The notes under the pieces were generated by a model. It made no database searches and was not told where the DNA came from. It saw only the letters and a program-made list of their open reading frames with translations. Source: Macrococcoides bohemicum (GTDB taxonomy: Bacteria; Bacillota; Bacilli; Staphylococcales; Staphylococcaceae). Taken from it: a DNA stretch of 64,000 bases. The position numbers and the translations under genes were made by a program. Each line of letters begins with the position of its first letter. The first letter of the stretch is position 1. Location: positions 124,001 to 188,000 of the forward strand of contig NZ_PZJG01000001.1 of NCBI RefSeq assembly GCF_003259675.1. Direction: 5' to 3'. Below are positions 36,481 to 46,466 of this stretch, in pieces.

Positions 36481-37113
36481 CTATAAGAAAAATCTGTTTT
36501 GAAATCTTAAATTATCAAACGCCTGAATCTGTTCATTATTAATACGTTTGCCGATTCGTGCCATTAGTGAATTGGCAGGATGACTCGTAATTTCCGGATC
36601 ATTGGTTGAAAATACTTTCATACCACAGCTGCCCATCATTTTTTGCATAATCTCTTTGTACTGAAACACATCGAGCCCGCTATTCTTTAAATCCCAGTGC
36701 CAGTAATATTCTGTTGTAATAACGATAAAATCTTCCATCGCATCATCCATCATAGCAACTCTCAGCATTTCACTTCCTAGTCCTAATGCACGGTAATCTT
36801 TACTGATTTCAATTGCACCAAGTTCTAAAATAAATTCAAGGTTACCATGGGACCACCGTTCCATCGGATCTGGATATAAGTAGGTGGTATACCCAATGAT
36901 GTTAATACCGTCGCGGCAAATAATGATACGTCCTTCTTCGAGATCAGCAATTTCTATGATTGCTTCAAATTGTTCATCCGGTCGTCGAAAAGCTACGAGT
37001 CCTTTATCAAAGGTATATTTTTGAAGCGTATGACCATCAACAGGGCCTTCTATTATTAATTCACGGTCATTAAATGTACATGTCGATTTGTGATAGGTTT
37101 TGATATGTTTCAT
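36481..37113 (-). CDS. acuA: AcuA protein acetyltransferase (GNAT)
   Basis: 210 residues with a GNAT acetyl-CoA site (KDYRALGLGSEML, about 105-118) and the AcuA family C-terminus. AcuA acetylates the active-site lysine of acetyl-CoA synthetase and switches it off. AAGGAGGATGC precedes ATG 37113. It is the first gene of acuABC and is divergent from its target gene acsA across a 131-base region. Confidence 0.93.
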   Translation of the reverse strand: MKHIKTYHKSTCTFNDRELIIEGPVDGHTLQKYTFDKGLVAFRRPDEQFEAIIEIADLEEGRIIICRDGINIIGYTTYLYPDPMERWSHGNLEFILELGAIEISKDYRALGLGSEMLRVAMMDDAMEDFIVITTEYYWHWDLKNSGLDVFQYKEIMQKMMGSCGMKVFSTNDPEITSHPANSLMARIGKRINNEQIQAFDNLRFQNRFFL

Positions 37114-37173
37114 GCATCCTCCTTGTAGTGTTAATGAAATATATTATCAATTGCATAAAAATTTGCATATTTT

Positions 37174-37203
37174 TTGAATTATCAGTTAAATTTATTATAT
37201 AAT
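37174..37203 (+). promoter_or_regulatory. acsA promoter
   Basis: TTGAAT (37174-37179), 18-base spacer, TATAAT (37198-37203). The cre site begins 13 bases after the -10. Confidence 0.75.
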
Positions 37204-37216
37204 AAAATAAGAAATA

Positions 37217-37232
37217 ATGAAAACGTTTACAA
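37217..37232. promoter_or_regulatory. cre site (CcpA operator) in the acsA leader
   Basis: ATGAAAACGTTTACAA matches WTGNAANCGNWWNCAW at every position. It overlaps the expected transcription start, a position that gives CcpA repression. Confidence 0.88.
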
Positions 37233-37244
37233 GGGGGATTTATT

Positions 37245-38957
37245 GTGAAGACAGAAATATTTAAGGCAACAGCAGGCAATCATAATTTAAAGGATTATGA
37301 TAAAACGTATGAGAACTTTGACTGGAATGAGATTGTGAAGCATTTTTCATGGTCTGAAACAGGAAAAGTAAATATGGCATATGAATGTATCGATAAACAT
37401 GTCAAAGATGGATATGGTGATAAAGTGGCATTACTCTATAAAGATGCGAACAGAAATGAAGGCTATACATTTAAAGAAATGATGGAGAATTCCAATAAAG
37501 CTGCGAATGTATTGGTTAAAGAAGCAGGCGTGAAAAAAGGGGATCGCGTCTTTATCTTTATGCCACGTTCTCCTGAACTTTATTTTGCATTACTCGGTAC
37601 GCTTAAGATTGGTGCTATCGTTGGTCCTTTATTTGAAGCATTTATGGAGAAAGCAGTAAAAGACCGTCTGGAAAATAGTGAAGCAAGTGTCATCATTACG
37701 ACAAATAGCTTACTTGGACGCATTCCACAAAGTGAATTACCACAATTACAACATATCGTCGTAATCGATGATAATGTCGAAGATAAATACATAGATTTTA
37801 ATCATCATTTTAAAACTGCATCAACTGAGTTTGATGTAGAATGGTTAACGCGTGACGACGGATTGATTCTGCATTACACGTCTGGCTCAACTGGACAACC
37901 TAAAGGTGTATTACATGTACAGAATGCAATGATTCAGCATTATATTTCAGGACTTTACGTATTAGACTTAAAAGAAGATGATGTATATTGGTGTACAGCA
38001 GATCCAGGCTGGGTAACTGGAACAAGTTACGGTATATTCGCACCATGGTTAAACCGTGCAACAAGTGTCATCGCTGGGGGAAGATTCTCACCTGAAGGAT
38101 GGTATGGTATTCTGGAACAATTTAAAGTGACTGTCTGGTATTCAGCACCAACAGCTTTCCGTATGTTAATGGGAGCAGGTGATGAACTAGTTGAAAGGTA
38201 TGATTTATCACATTTAAGACATATCCTATCAGTTGGTGAACCATTAAACCCTGAAGTCGTAAAATGGGGATATAAAGTATTTAAACTTCGCATTCACGAT
38301 ACTTGGTGGATGACTGAAACGGGGGCACATATGATTGTGAATATACCAGATATGGATATTAAATCAGGCTCTATGGGTAAACCATTGCCAGGTGTTCAGG
38401 CGGCTATCGTAGATGATCTAGGTAATGAGTTACCACCAAACAGAATGGGGAATTTAGCGATGAAAGCTGGTTGGCCATCTATGATGAAGACAATCTGGAA
38501 TAACGAACCAAAGTATCAATCTTACTTCTTACCAGGTGATTGGTATATTTCAGGTGATAGTGCTTATATGGATGAAGATGGATATTTCTGGTTCCAGGGC
38601 CGTGTCGATGATGTAATCATGACGGCAGGAGAACGTGTTGGACCTTTTGAAGTTGAATCAAAGCTTGTTGAGCATCCTGCCGTTCAGGAAGCAGGGGTCA
38701 TCGGTAAGCCGGATCCAATTCGCGGTGAAATCATTAAAGCATTTATTGCTTTACGTGAAGGTTATAAAGAAAGTGACGAGCTTAAAGAAGAAATCAGAGT
38801 GTTTGTAAAAGAAGGTCTTGCAGCACATGCAGCACCGCGAGAAATTGAATTTAAGGATAAATTGCCGAAGACACGTTCAGGTAAAATTATGCGACGTGTA
38901 CTTAAAGCATGGGAACTAGACTTACCAACTGGTGATTTATCAACGATGGAAGATTAA
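37245..38957 (+). CDS. acsA: Acetyl-CoA synthetase AcsA (AMP-forming)
   Basis: 570 residues, GTG start behind AAGGGGG. ANL-superfamily motifs: HYTSGSTGQPKG (P-loop), GYFWFQGRVDDVI (hinge) and PKTRSGKIMRR with the acetylatable catalytic K547, the site AcuA modifies in Bacillus. It makes acetyl-CoA from acetate, ATP and CoA. Expression is probably repressed by CcpA through the cre site, and activity set by the divergent acuABC products. Confidence 0.95.
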   Translation: MKTEIFKATAGNHNLKDYDKTYENFDWNEIVKHFSWSETGKVNMAYECIDKHVKDGYGDKVALLYKDANRNEGYTFKEMMENSNKAANVLVKEAGVKKGDRVFIFMPRSPELYFALLGTLKIGAIVGPLFEAFMEKAVKDRLENSEASVIITTNSLLGRIPQSELPQLQHIVVIDDNVEDKYIDFNHHFKTASTEFDVEWLTRDDGLILHYTSGSTGQPKGVLHVQNAMIQHYISGLYVLDLKEDDVYWCTADPGWVTGTSYGIFAPWLNRATSVIAGGRFSPEGWYGILEQFKVTVWYSAPTAFRMLMGAGDELVERYDLSHLRHILSVGEPLNPEVVKWGYKVFKLRIHDTWWMTETGAHMIVNIPDMDIKSGSMGKPLPGVQAAIVDDLGNELPPNRMGNLAMKAGWPSMMKTIWNNEPKYQSYFLPGDWYISGDSAYMDEDGYFWFQGRVDDVIMTAGERVGPFEVESKLVEHPAVQEAGVIGKPDPIRGEIIKAFIALREGYKESDELKEEIRVFVKEGLAAHAAPREIEFKDKLPKTRSGKIMRRVLKAWELDLPTGDLSTMED

Positions 38958-38999
38958 ATGTAAATTTTACTTAAAATTTCTATAAAATTAGTCGACATC

Positions 39000-39028
39000 T
39001 TGAAAGCGTTATCTTATTATGGAATAGT
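39000..39028 (+). promoter_or_regulatory. Candidate fhs promoter overlapping a cre-like site
   Basis: TTGAAA (39000-39005), 17-base spacer, AATAGT (39023-39028). TTGAAAGCGTTATCTT (39000-39015) fits the cre consensus with one mismatch and covers the -35. Confidence 0.5.
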
Positions 39029-39060
39029 AAAGACACTTTTAAGATTAGGAGAATGTGAAA

Positions 39061-40728
39061 ATGACTAAATATTTATCAGATTTAGAAATCGCTAACCAAG
39101 CGACAGTTCGACCTATTTTAGAAATTGCACAAGAAGCGGCAATCCCTGCTGATGCAGTTGAGCCTTATGGCCACTTTAAAGCAAAGATTGATACTTCTAA
39201 AGTGACAACAAACAAAGAAGGTAAGATTGTCCTTGTTACTGCGATGAGCCCAACACCAGCTGGTGAAGGTAAATCAACAGTAACTGTTGGTATTTCAGAT
39301 GCATTTAAAGCGTTAGGTAAAAGTGTTATGGTTGCATTGCGTGAACCAAGTTTAGGACCTGTATTCGGTATGAAAGGTGGTGCTACTGGTGGTGGCCGTG
39401 CACAAGTATTACCGATGGAAGAAATCAACTTACATTTCAACGGCGACTTACATGCTATCACGACTGCAAATAATGCGTTAGCTGCATTCATTGATAACCA
39501 TATTTATCAAGGTAACCAATTAAACATTGATCCGCGACGTGTTGAGTGGAAACGTGTTATTGACATGAACGATCGTACATTACGTCAAGTCGTCGTTGGT
39601 CTTGGTGGACCTTTCAAAGGTGTACCACGTGAAGATGGTTTCGATATTACAGTTGCTTCTGAAATCATGGCAGTATTCTGTCTATCAAATAACATCACTG
39701 ACTTAAAAGAAAACTTAGGTAAGATGACAATTGGTTATACATATGATCGTAAACCCGTTACAGTTAAAGATTTAGGTGTAGAAGGAGCGTTAACTTTAAT
39801 CCTTAAAGATGCATTAAAACCAAACTTAGTGCAAACGATAGAAGGCACACCAGCCTTAATCCATGGTGGACCATTTGCAAACATCGCACACGGTTGTAAC
39901 TCAATTATCGCAACGAAGACTGCACGTAAACTAGCTGATATCGTTGTTACTGAATCAGGATTTGGTTCTGACTTAGGTGCTGAGAAATTCATGGATATCA
40001 AATCACGTAAAGCTGAAATCCAACCAGATGCTATCGTTGTTGTAGCAACTATTCGTGCGTTAAAAATGCACGGTGGCGTAGCAAAAACAGATTTAGCTAA
40101 TGAAAATGTAGAAGCTTTAAAATCAGGTATTGCTAACCTTGCAAAACATATTGAAAACTTAAAGTTATTCGGTGTAGAACCGGTAATCGCATTAAACAAC
40201 TTTGTAACAGATACAGATGCTGAACGTGAATTTGTTCAAAACTGGGCAAAAGAACAAGGTGTTAAATTAGCATTAACTGAAGTTTGGGAACATGGTGGAA
40301 AAGGTGGCGTTGAGCTAGCTAAATTAGTACTTGAAGTACTTGAAACACCACAAAACTTCAAACCTTTATATGAATTAACTTTACCAGTTGAAGAAAAAAT
40401 TCGTACAATCGTTCAAAAAATCTACGGTGCTGATGATGTAGTATTTGAAGAAAAAGCGAAAAAACAATTAAAAACAATTGTTGAAAATGGTTGGAATGAA
40501 TATCCTGTTTGTATGGCGAAAACACAATACTCATTCTCAGATGATCCTAAAAAATTAGGTCGTCCAACAGAATTTAATGTAACAATTCGCGAGTTAATTC
40601 CTAAAACAGGTGCAGGATTTATTGTAGCATTAACAGGAGATATCATGACAATGCCTGGTCTTCCAAAAGAACCAGCAGCGTTAAAAATGGATGTTGACGC
40701 AGATGGCAATGCAGTAGGGTTATTCTAA
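39061..40728 (+). CDS. fhs: Formate--tetrahydrofolate ligase
   Basis: 555 residues, the usual length. The ATP loop is [10 protein letters not shown] (64-73), and the family [18 protein letters not shown] and NIAHGCNS motifs are intact. It makes 10-formyl-THF from formate and feeds one-carbon metabolism. AGGAG with eight-base spacing favours ATG 39061 over GTG 39055. Monocistronic between acsA and two terminator hairpins. Confidence 0.96.
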   Translation: MTKYLSDLEIANQATVRPILEIAQEAAIPADAVEPYGHFKAKIDTSKVTTNKEGKIVLVTAMSPTPAGEGKSTVTVGISDAFKALGKSVMVALREPSLGPVFGMKGGATGGGRAQVLPMEEINLHFNGDLHAITTANNALAAFIDNHIYQGNQLNIDPRRVEWKRVIDMNDRTLRQVVVGLGGPFKGVPREDGFDITVASEIMAVFCLSNNITDLKENLGKMTIGYTYDRKPVTVKDLGVEGALTLILKDALKPNLVQTIEGTPALIHGGPFANIAHGCNSIIATKTARKLADIVVTESGFGSDLGAEKFMDIKSRKAEIQPDAIVVVATIRALKMHGGVAKTDLANENVEALKSGIANLAKHIENLKLFGVEPVIALNNFVTDTDAEREFVQNWAKEQGVKLALTEVWEHGGKGGVELAKLVLEVLETPQNFKPLYELTLPVEEKIRTIVQKIYGADDVVFEEKAKKQLKTIVENGWNEYPVCMAKTQYSFSDDPKKLGRPTEFNVTIRELIPKTGAGFIVALTGDIMTMPGLPKEPAALKMDVDADGNAVGLF

Positions 40729-40735
40729 TCAATAT

Positions 40736-40773
40736 AAAAAACTCACTAAAATTATTTTTAGTGAGTTTTCTTA
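40736..40773. terminator. Bidirectional terminator between fhs and the class A PBP gene
   Basis: AAAACTCACTAAAA, loop TTAT, TTTTAGTGAGTTTT, with T tracts on both strands. Confidence 0.88.
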
Positions 40774-40776
40774 TTT

Positions 40777-40812
40777 TAGCCTCCATGAATTATATCGTGG
40801 AGGCTTATTTTA
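40777..40812 (+). terminator. Second hairpin after fhs
   Basis: GCCTCCA (40779-40785) pairs with TGGAGGC (40798-40804), followed by TTATTTTATT on the + strand only. It backs up the preceding terminator. Confidence 0.6.
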
Positions 40813-40821
40813 TTGTGCAGA

Positions 40822-43212
40822 TTAATTATCTTTCTTCTTATCATTCGTTGGTTTTGCTTTTTGATTTGCTTTTGATAAAGTATCAGATGGACTTTGTTTA
40901 GATGAGATTTTCTTTCTCGTTTCAGGATCTAGTTTCTCACCTAAACGAGATAATATTCTATAATCATCTAATTTCTTTTGTGAGGTATCTGTCTTACTCC
41001 ATACTAAGCTTTGCTTCAGAGGTTCACCGCCATCACATGATCCTTTTTGAGACATTGAATATTGACACATTTCAATCTTTTTAACATCATCAGGCTGATT
41101 AAATCTTTCACCTACACCCATCTGTAGCTGATCCTGAGTGGTAATCTGATTGATTATATCTCGCCATAATCTTAACTGGTAATGATTTTCTTCATCAAAT
41201 GATGTAGGGACGTCATATCCCATCCAGATGCCCATCGTTACTTTTGGATTATAGCCGATAAATAAGCTATCTTTACCTTCTTGCGCTGTACCTGTTTTTC
41301 CTGCCCAATCCTGGTTATACATAAATGTTCCTTTTAACTGATATCCACTACCTGTATCTAATACACCACGCAGCATGTCTGTTGTAATATATGCAGTTTC
41401 TGGACTGTAAATGCGAACAGGACGCGCATTATGCTGATAGATGACCTTACCGTCACGCGTTTTAATCGACTCAATCATATAGCTTTCCTGATAGTTCCCT
41501 TTATTTGCTAAAGTAGAAAACCCATCGACATTGTTTTCTAACGTAATATCAGTGGCACCAAGCGCTAATGATAAGTTCTCTTGTTCTGACTTCGGTATGT
41601 TAAAATTCATCTTCTGCAATAATTCCCATGGCTTTCTATCTTGAATGCCAGAGTATAAACGTAATGTACTTAAGTTAAGTGAGTTTTCTAATGCATAACG
41701 CGTTGTTACAACGTTATATTCCATTCTTGCATAGTTCTCTGGAGAGTATCCATTATAATTAAATTGTTTATCAAGTAATGCTGCTTCTGGTGCAGTGATA
41801 CCATATTCGATTGCTGGCGCATATGTTAGTAAAGGTTTAATTGTTGATCCTGGAGAACGTTTCGTTTTAGTCGCATGGTTGTTTTGAGAATCATTATGAT
41901 TACGTCCGCCGATGAATGACAGAATTTTACCAGAGTCATTTTCTTTTAAAAGGACACCGACTTCCATATTGATTGCTTTTGTTTTACCATTTACATTTGC
42001 ATTTCTGGCATAAGAATAGTAATTTGGGTTATCTTTAATCTGATCCATCGTATCAAAAATTTTCTTATGAATTGTCGTATCGATGATGTAACCATTATTT
42101 CGAATAGCACGATTTGCTATGCCGACATATTTTTCTTGTAATACTGGTGTTTCATCTAATTCCTGGCGAGAAATATTATCTTTTTCAGCGAATATATATT
42201 TTAGAATATCAATTGCGCGTGATTCAACTTCCTGAGTTAAGAATGGATACTTTTCGTTAGGAACTTCGAAATCTTTTGTAAATGATTTTTTTAGATTAAA
42301 TTTTTTAGCCTGTTCATATTGCGCTTTTGTAATTTTTTTCTCTTGATACATACGCATTAGCACATATTGTTGACGTTCAAAACCGAACTTCAAGTCTTTA
42401 TCTTTCTTAAACTCACCTGTCTGTAAGAATGGTGTGTATGTATAAGGATTTTGAGGCATACCCGCAATATAAGCTGCTTGAGCGACATTTAATTTATTTG
42501 CATCAACGCCAAATATACCTTGTGCAGCAGCCTGAACTCCGGCAATATTTTGTCCATTTGTATTTCGACCAAAGCTGACAACATTTAAATAAGCTTCAAT
42601 AATTTCTTTTTTAGAGAGTGATTTCTCAACTTTAAATGAAAGCATCATTTCTTTTGCTTTACGTTTAAAAGACGTTTCGTTTGTTAGCAGCTGGTTCTTA
42701 ATTAATTGTTGTGTTAGCGTACTACCCCCACTTGTTACGCCCATATTTAAAAACTCTTGTGCAGTTGCACGGATAAATGCTTTAGGTACGATACCATTAT
42801 GTTTATAGAAATTTTCGTCTTCTGTAGCAATTAATGCATCGATGACGTGGGGACTCATTTTATTATACTTAATCACTTCACGTTGTACGTCAGCATTAAG
42901 TGTACCAAGAGTTTCACCGGTACCGAAATAAACTGTAGTACTTTGTGTCATTTCGTATAATGATTTTTTAAGTGCAGTATTATTTTTTACCGGTTCATCT
43001 TTAACTAGTGCTAAAAAATACCCTGTACCTAGTCCCAAAAGTAATGTACCGATGAGTAATCCTGTTACTAAGAGGAACAGAAAGGTACGTGTAAGCGTTT
43101 CGTAAATACCGTGAAACCATACGTAAGGGGTGAATTCTATAGACTTAAAAGTTGATTTAATATTATCTTTCGTTTGTTTAGGTTTGAATATTTGACGTTG
43201 TTTTTTCGGCAT
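40822..43212 (-). CDS. Class A penicillin-binding protein (transglycosylase/transpeptidase, PBP1A type)
   Basis: 796 residues. Cytoplasmic basic N-terminus, one transmembrane helix (~44-68), GT51 glycosyltransferase domain with catalytic E131 (ATEDENFYKH) and GGSTLTQQLIKN, then a transpeptidase domain with S456-TIK, S511-LN and K639-TG. The tail is Lys/Ser-rich and carries two cysteines (MCQYSMSQKGSC). It polymerises and cross-links peptidoglycan outside the membrane. CAGGAGGAAA precedes the ATG. It is monocistronic and divergent from tyrS. Confidence 0.93.
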   Translation of the reverse strand: MPKKQRQIFKPKQTKDNIKSTFKSIEFTPYVWFHGIYETLTRTFLFLLVTGLLIGTLLLGLGTGYFLALVKDEPVKNNTALKKSLYEMTQSTTVYFGTGETLGTLNADVQREVIKYNKMSPHVIDALIATEDENFYKHNGIVPKAFIRATAQEFLNMGVTSGGSTLTQQLIKNQLLTNETSFKRKAKEMMLSFKVEKSLSKKEIIEAYLNVVSFGRNTNGQNIAGVQAAAQGIFGVDANKLNVAQAAYIAGMPQNPYTYTPFLQTGEFKKDKDLKFGFERQQYVLMRMYQEKKITKAQYEQAKKFNLKKSFTKDFEVPNEKYPFLTQEVESRAIDILKYIFAEKDNISRQELDETPVLQEKYVGIANRAIRNNGYIIDTTIHKKIFDTMDQIKDNPNYYSYARNANVNGKTKAINMEVGVLLKENDSGKILSFIGGRNHNDSQNNHATKTKRSPGSTIKPLLTYAPAIEYGITAPEAALLDKQFNYNGYSPENYARMEYNVVTTRYALENSLNLSTLRLYSGIQDRKPWELLQKMNFNIPKSEQENLSLALGATDITLENNVDGFSTLANKGNYQESYMIESIKTRDGKVIYQHNARPVRIYSPETAYITTDMLRGVLDTGSGYQLKGTFMYNQDWAGKTGTAQEGKDSLFIGYNPKVTMGIWMGYDVPTSFDEENHYQLRLWRDIINQITTQDQLQMGVGERFNQPDDVKKIEMCQYSMSQKGSCDGGEPLKQSLVWSKTDTSQKKLDDYRILSRLGEKLDPETRKKISSKQSPSDTLSKANQKAKPTNDKKKDN

Positions 43213-43259
43213 ACAAATTTCCTCCTGAATATTTTTTAGTATATCATAATTTCAGGGAC

Positions 43260-43288
43260 TTGACGTTATAGAATCTATTGTTTACACT
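43260..43288 (+). promoter_or_regulatory. Candidate tyrS promoter
   Basis: TTGACG, 17-base spacer, TACACT. It lies upstream of the T-box elements and would give a leader of about 300 nt. Other -10-like sequences (CATAAT) occur slightly downstream. Confidence 0.45.
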
Positions 43289-43314
43289 AGTATCATAATT
43301 TAAATTGAACTGAA

Positions 43315-43516
43315 TATAAAGGTTTTTAGGACAAGTAGTATGACTTATTGAGTGAAGAGACTTAGTGGTTGGTGCAAACTAAGCAATGAACATATGAATA
43401 CACCTAAACTTTCGGCCTTAAGGATAATGACCTTTTCATTAATAAGTGATGATTTAATCATAAGTATGGTGGTACCGTGCATGAGCACCCTTACATTTTT
43501 TGTAGGGGTGTTTTTT
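43315..43516 (+). promoter_or_regulatory. T-box riboswitch controlling tyrS (Tyr specifier)
   Basis: The specifier loop reads GAA-TAC with the Tyr codon TAC at 43399-43401. The T-box core GGTGGTACCG is at 43468-43477. The terminator pairs CACCCTTAC with GTAGGGGTG and ends in six T (~43484-43516). Uncharged tRNA-Tyr should turn tyrS on. With the promoter, this accounts for the 386-base gap between the PBP gene and tyrS. Confidence 0.95.
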
Positions 43517-43571
43517 ATTTTATTATAAATCATTTATTGATATTAAAGACATATCCATATCAGCAATTTAA

Positions 43572-44855
<1,284 letters not shown>

Positions 44856-44857
44856 AT

Positions 44858-44915
44858 GATTAAATGTTAAAGAGATGGAGCATTATGCTTCATCTCTTTA
44901 ACATTTCTTTATTGA
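44858..44915 (+). terminator. Strong terminator of tyrS
   Basis: AAATGTTAAAGAGATGGAGC pairs with GCTTCATCTCTTTAACATTT around ATTAT, then TCTTTATT. Confidence 0.9.
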
Positions 44916-44919
44916 AGGC

Positions 44920-44944
44920 GTTTAGAAGCCAATTTAGAGGGTAA
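44920..44944 (+). promoter_or_regulatory. Sigma-B-type promoter of lemA-TPM
   Basis: GTTTAG (44920-44925), 13-base spacer, GGGTAA (44939-44944). lemA starts at 44976. Confidence 0.7.
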
Positions 44945-44975
44945 AAATAAATACTTAATTAAAAGGAGAAATGAT

Positions 44976-45569
44976 ATGAAAAAATTATTAATACCTATTA
45001 TCGGATTAGTTGTTTTATTATTAATTATTGGTAGTATGTTAATCGGTCCTTACAATAAACTTGTCGGACTAGATGCTGATGTGCAAAATGCGGAAGCAAA
45101 GGTTGATACACAGTTACAAAGACGTCTGGATTTAATTCCAAACTTAGTTGAAACTGTAAAAGGTTATGCAAAACACGAAGAAAAAGTATTTAAAGATGTT
45201 TCTGATGCACGTGCGAAATTAGCAGGTGCAAAAGAAAACGGTTCAATGGAAGATAAAGCAAATGCCAATGCGGAATTAAACTCAGCATTGAGTCGTTTAA
45301 TTGCAATTCAGGAGAATTACCCGAATCTAAAAGCTGATACGCAGTTTACAGGTTTACGTGATGAATTAGCTGGTACAGAAAATCGTATCGCTGTAGCGCG
45401 TAATGATTACAATGAAGTTGTTACAACTTATAATAAAGCGGTAAGAAGTTTCCCTGCAGCCTTATATGCTGGCATGCTTGGATTTGAAAAGAAAGAATTC
45501 TTTAAAGCCGATGAAGCTGCAAATAAAGCACCAAGTATCGATTTTAATGCTGATGGAGAAAGTAAATAA
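44976..45569 (+). CDS. lemA: LemA family membrane-anchored protein
   Basis: 197 residues. One N-terminal transmembrane helix (LIPIIGLVVLLLIIGSMLI), then a LemA helical bundle with YNKLVGLDADVQNAEAKVD, QLQRRLDLIPNLVETVKGYA and VARNDYNEVVTTYNKAVRSFP. The function of LemA is not established; it is often paired with TPM-domain proteins, as here. AAAAGGAG precedes ATG 44976. Its stop overlaps the next start by one base (TAATG). A sigma-B-type promoter precedes it. Confidence 0.92.
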   Translation: MKKLLIPIIGLVVLLLIIGSMLIGPYNKLVGLDADVQNAEAKVDTQLQRRLDLIPNLVETVKGYAKHEEKVFKDVSDARAKLAGAKENGSMEDKANANAELNSALSRLIAIQENYPNLKADTQFTGLRDELAGTENRIAVARNDYNEVVTTYNKAVRSFPAALYAGMLGFEKKEFFKADEAANKAPSIDFNADGESK

Positions 45570-46417
45570 TGTATAAGAAAAAGTTCGCGATTTTTATCGC
45601 GCTCTTTTTAATCTTCACGATTACTTTACCGGCGAATGCAGCTGAGCCATTGCCAAAGCTTGAACAACCTATATTTGTTCAGGACCATCTCGGCATATTC
45701 AAACAAAATGAAAAAGATTTTCTCAATCAGCGTGGTGAAACGTTACAAAAAGGTACTACCGCTGAAATCTTAATCATGACGATGCCGTCGATAGGGCAAG
45801 AAGTAAGAGGAGATTATGCACTTCGCGTTGGACGTGAATATGGCGTCGGAGATAAAGAGAAAAACAACGGGATAGTGATTTTGTTTAATTTAGATAACGG
45901 TAATGAATTTAGAAATAGAGGTATTGAAGTACAAGTTGGTTATGGCTTGGAAGGTGTCTTAAATGATGCGAAGGTCGGAGCTATGATTGATAAATATGCG
46001 ATGCCTGATGTACGAAAAGCACTTGCAGCTGATCCAAAAGGTGAAACTGCTGAGAGTAAGGCACTTTATGCTCAAGGGCTTGGAAAACTTTATAATGCAA
46101 TATTTGATGAAGTAAGTAAAAGTTATGGATTTGATGGTGAAAAATATACGAGAGATACACCGATGGTCGATGATAGTTCAGACGGTATTAGTGTATTCGA
46201 AATATTAATTGGATTATTCTTATTATACTTAGTCATCTCTATCTTTATGGGAGGTGGCCGAGGTGGCGGCGGTGGTGGACGTAGACGTTCATCAGGACCT
46301 GTCATCTTCTTCCCAACCGGTGGAGGCTTCGGCGGCGGATTCTCTTCAGGCGGATTCGGCGGCGGCGGATTTGGCGGCGGAGACTTTGGTGGCGGTGGCG
46401 CTGGCAGAGGATTCTAA
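45569..46417 (+). CDS. TPM-domain (YgcG-like) secreted/membrane protein with Gly-rich tail
   Basis: 282 residues. Signal peptide (FAIFIALFLIFTITLPANAAE), TPM domain (~35-190: VQDHLGIFKQNEKDFLNQRG, NNGIVILFNLDN, VQVGYGLEGVLNDA), a transmembrane helix near 211-228 and a C-terminal tail of almost only Gly, Phe, Ser and Arg. The TPM domain is extracytoplasmic and the Gly tail probably cytoplasmic. In the tail the codons are GC-rich (GGC/GGT runs), which follows from its glycine content. Its pairing with lemA suggests joint function; the biochemical role is unknown. Confidence 0.87.
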   Translation: MYKKKFAIFIALFLIFTITLPANAAEPLPKLEQPIFVQDHLGIFKQNEKDFLNQRGETLQKGTTAEILIMTMPSIGQEVRGDYALRVGREYGVGDKEKNNGIVILFNLDNGNEFRNRGIEVQVGYGLEGVLNDAKVGAMIDKYAMPDVRKALAADPKGETAESKALYAQGLGKLYNAIFDEVSKSYGFDGEKYTRDTPMVDDSSDGISVFEILIGLFLLYLVISIFMGGGRGGGGGGRRRSSGPVIFFPTGGGFGGGFSSGGFGGGGFGGGDFGGGGAGRGF

Positions 46418-46423
46418 AATTAA

Positions 46424-46466
46424 AGGACTAACAACACTACATACAATGTTGTTAGTCCTTTTTTAT
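46424..46466. terminator. Bidirectional terminator between the TPM gene and htrA
   Basis: AAGGACTAACAAC pairs with GTTGTTAGTCCTT around ACTACATACAAT, with A/T tracts on both sides. Confidence 0.88.

Noticed and set aside
46245-46417. Gly/GC-rich stretch as a possible foreign insert
   Set aside because: It is the in-frame Gly-rich tail common in TPM-domain (YgcG-like) proteins; composition follows from the glycine codons.
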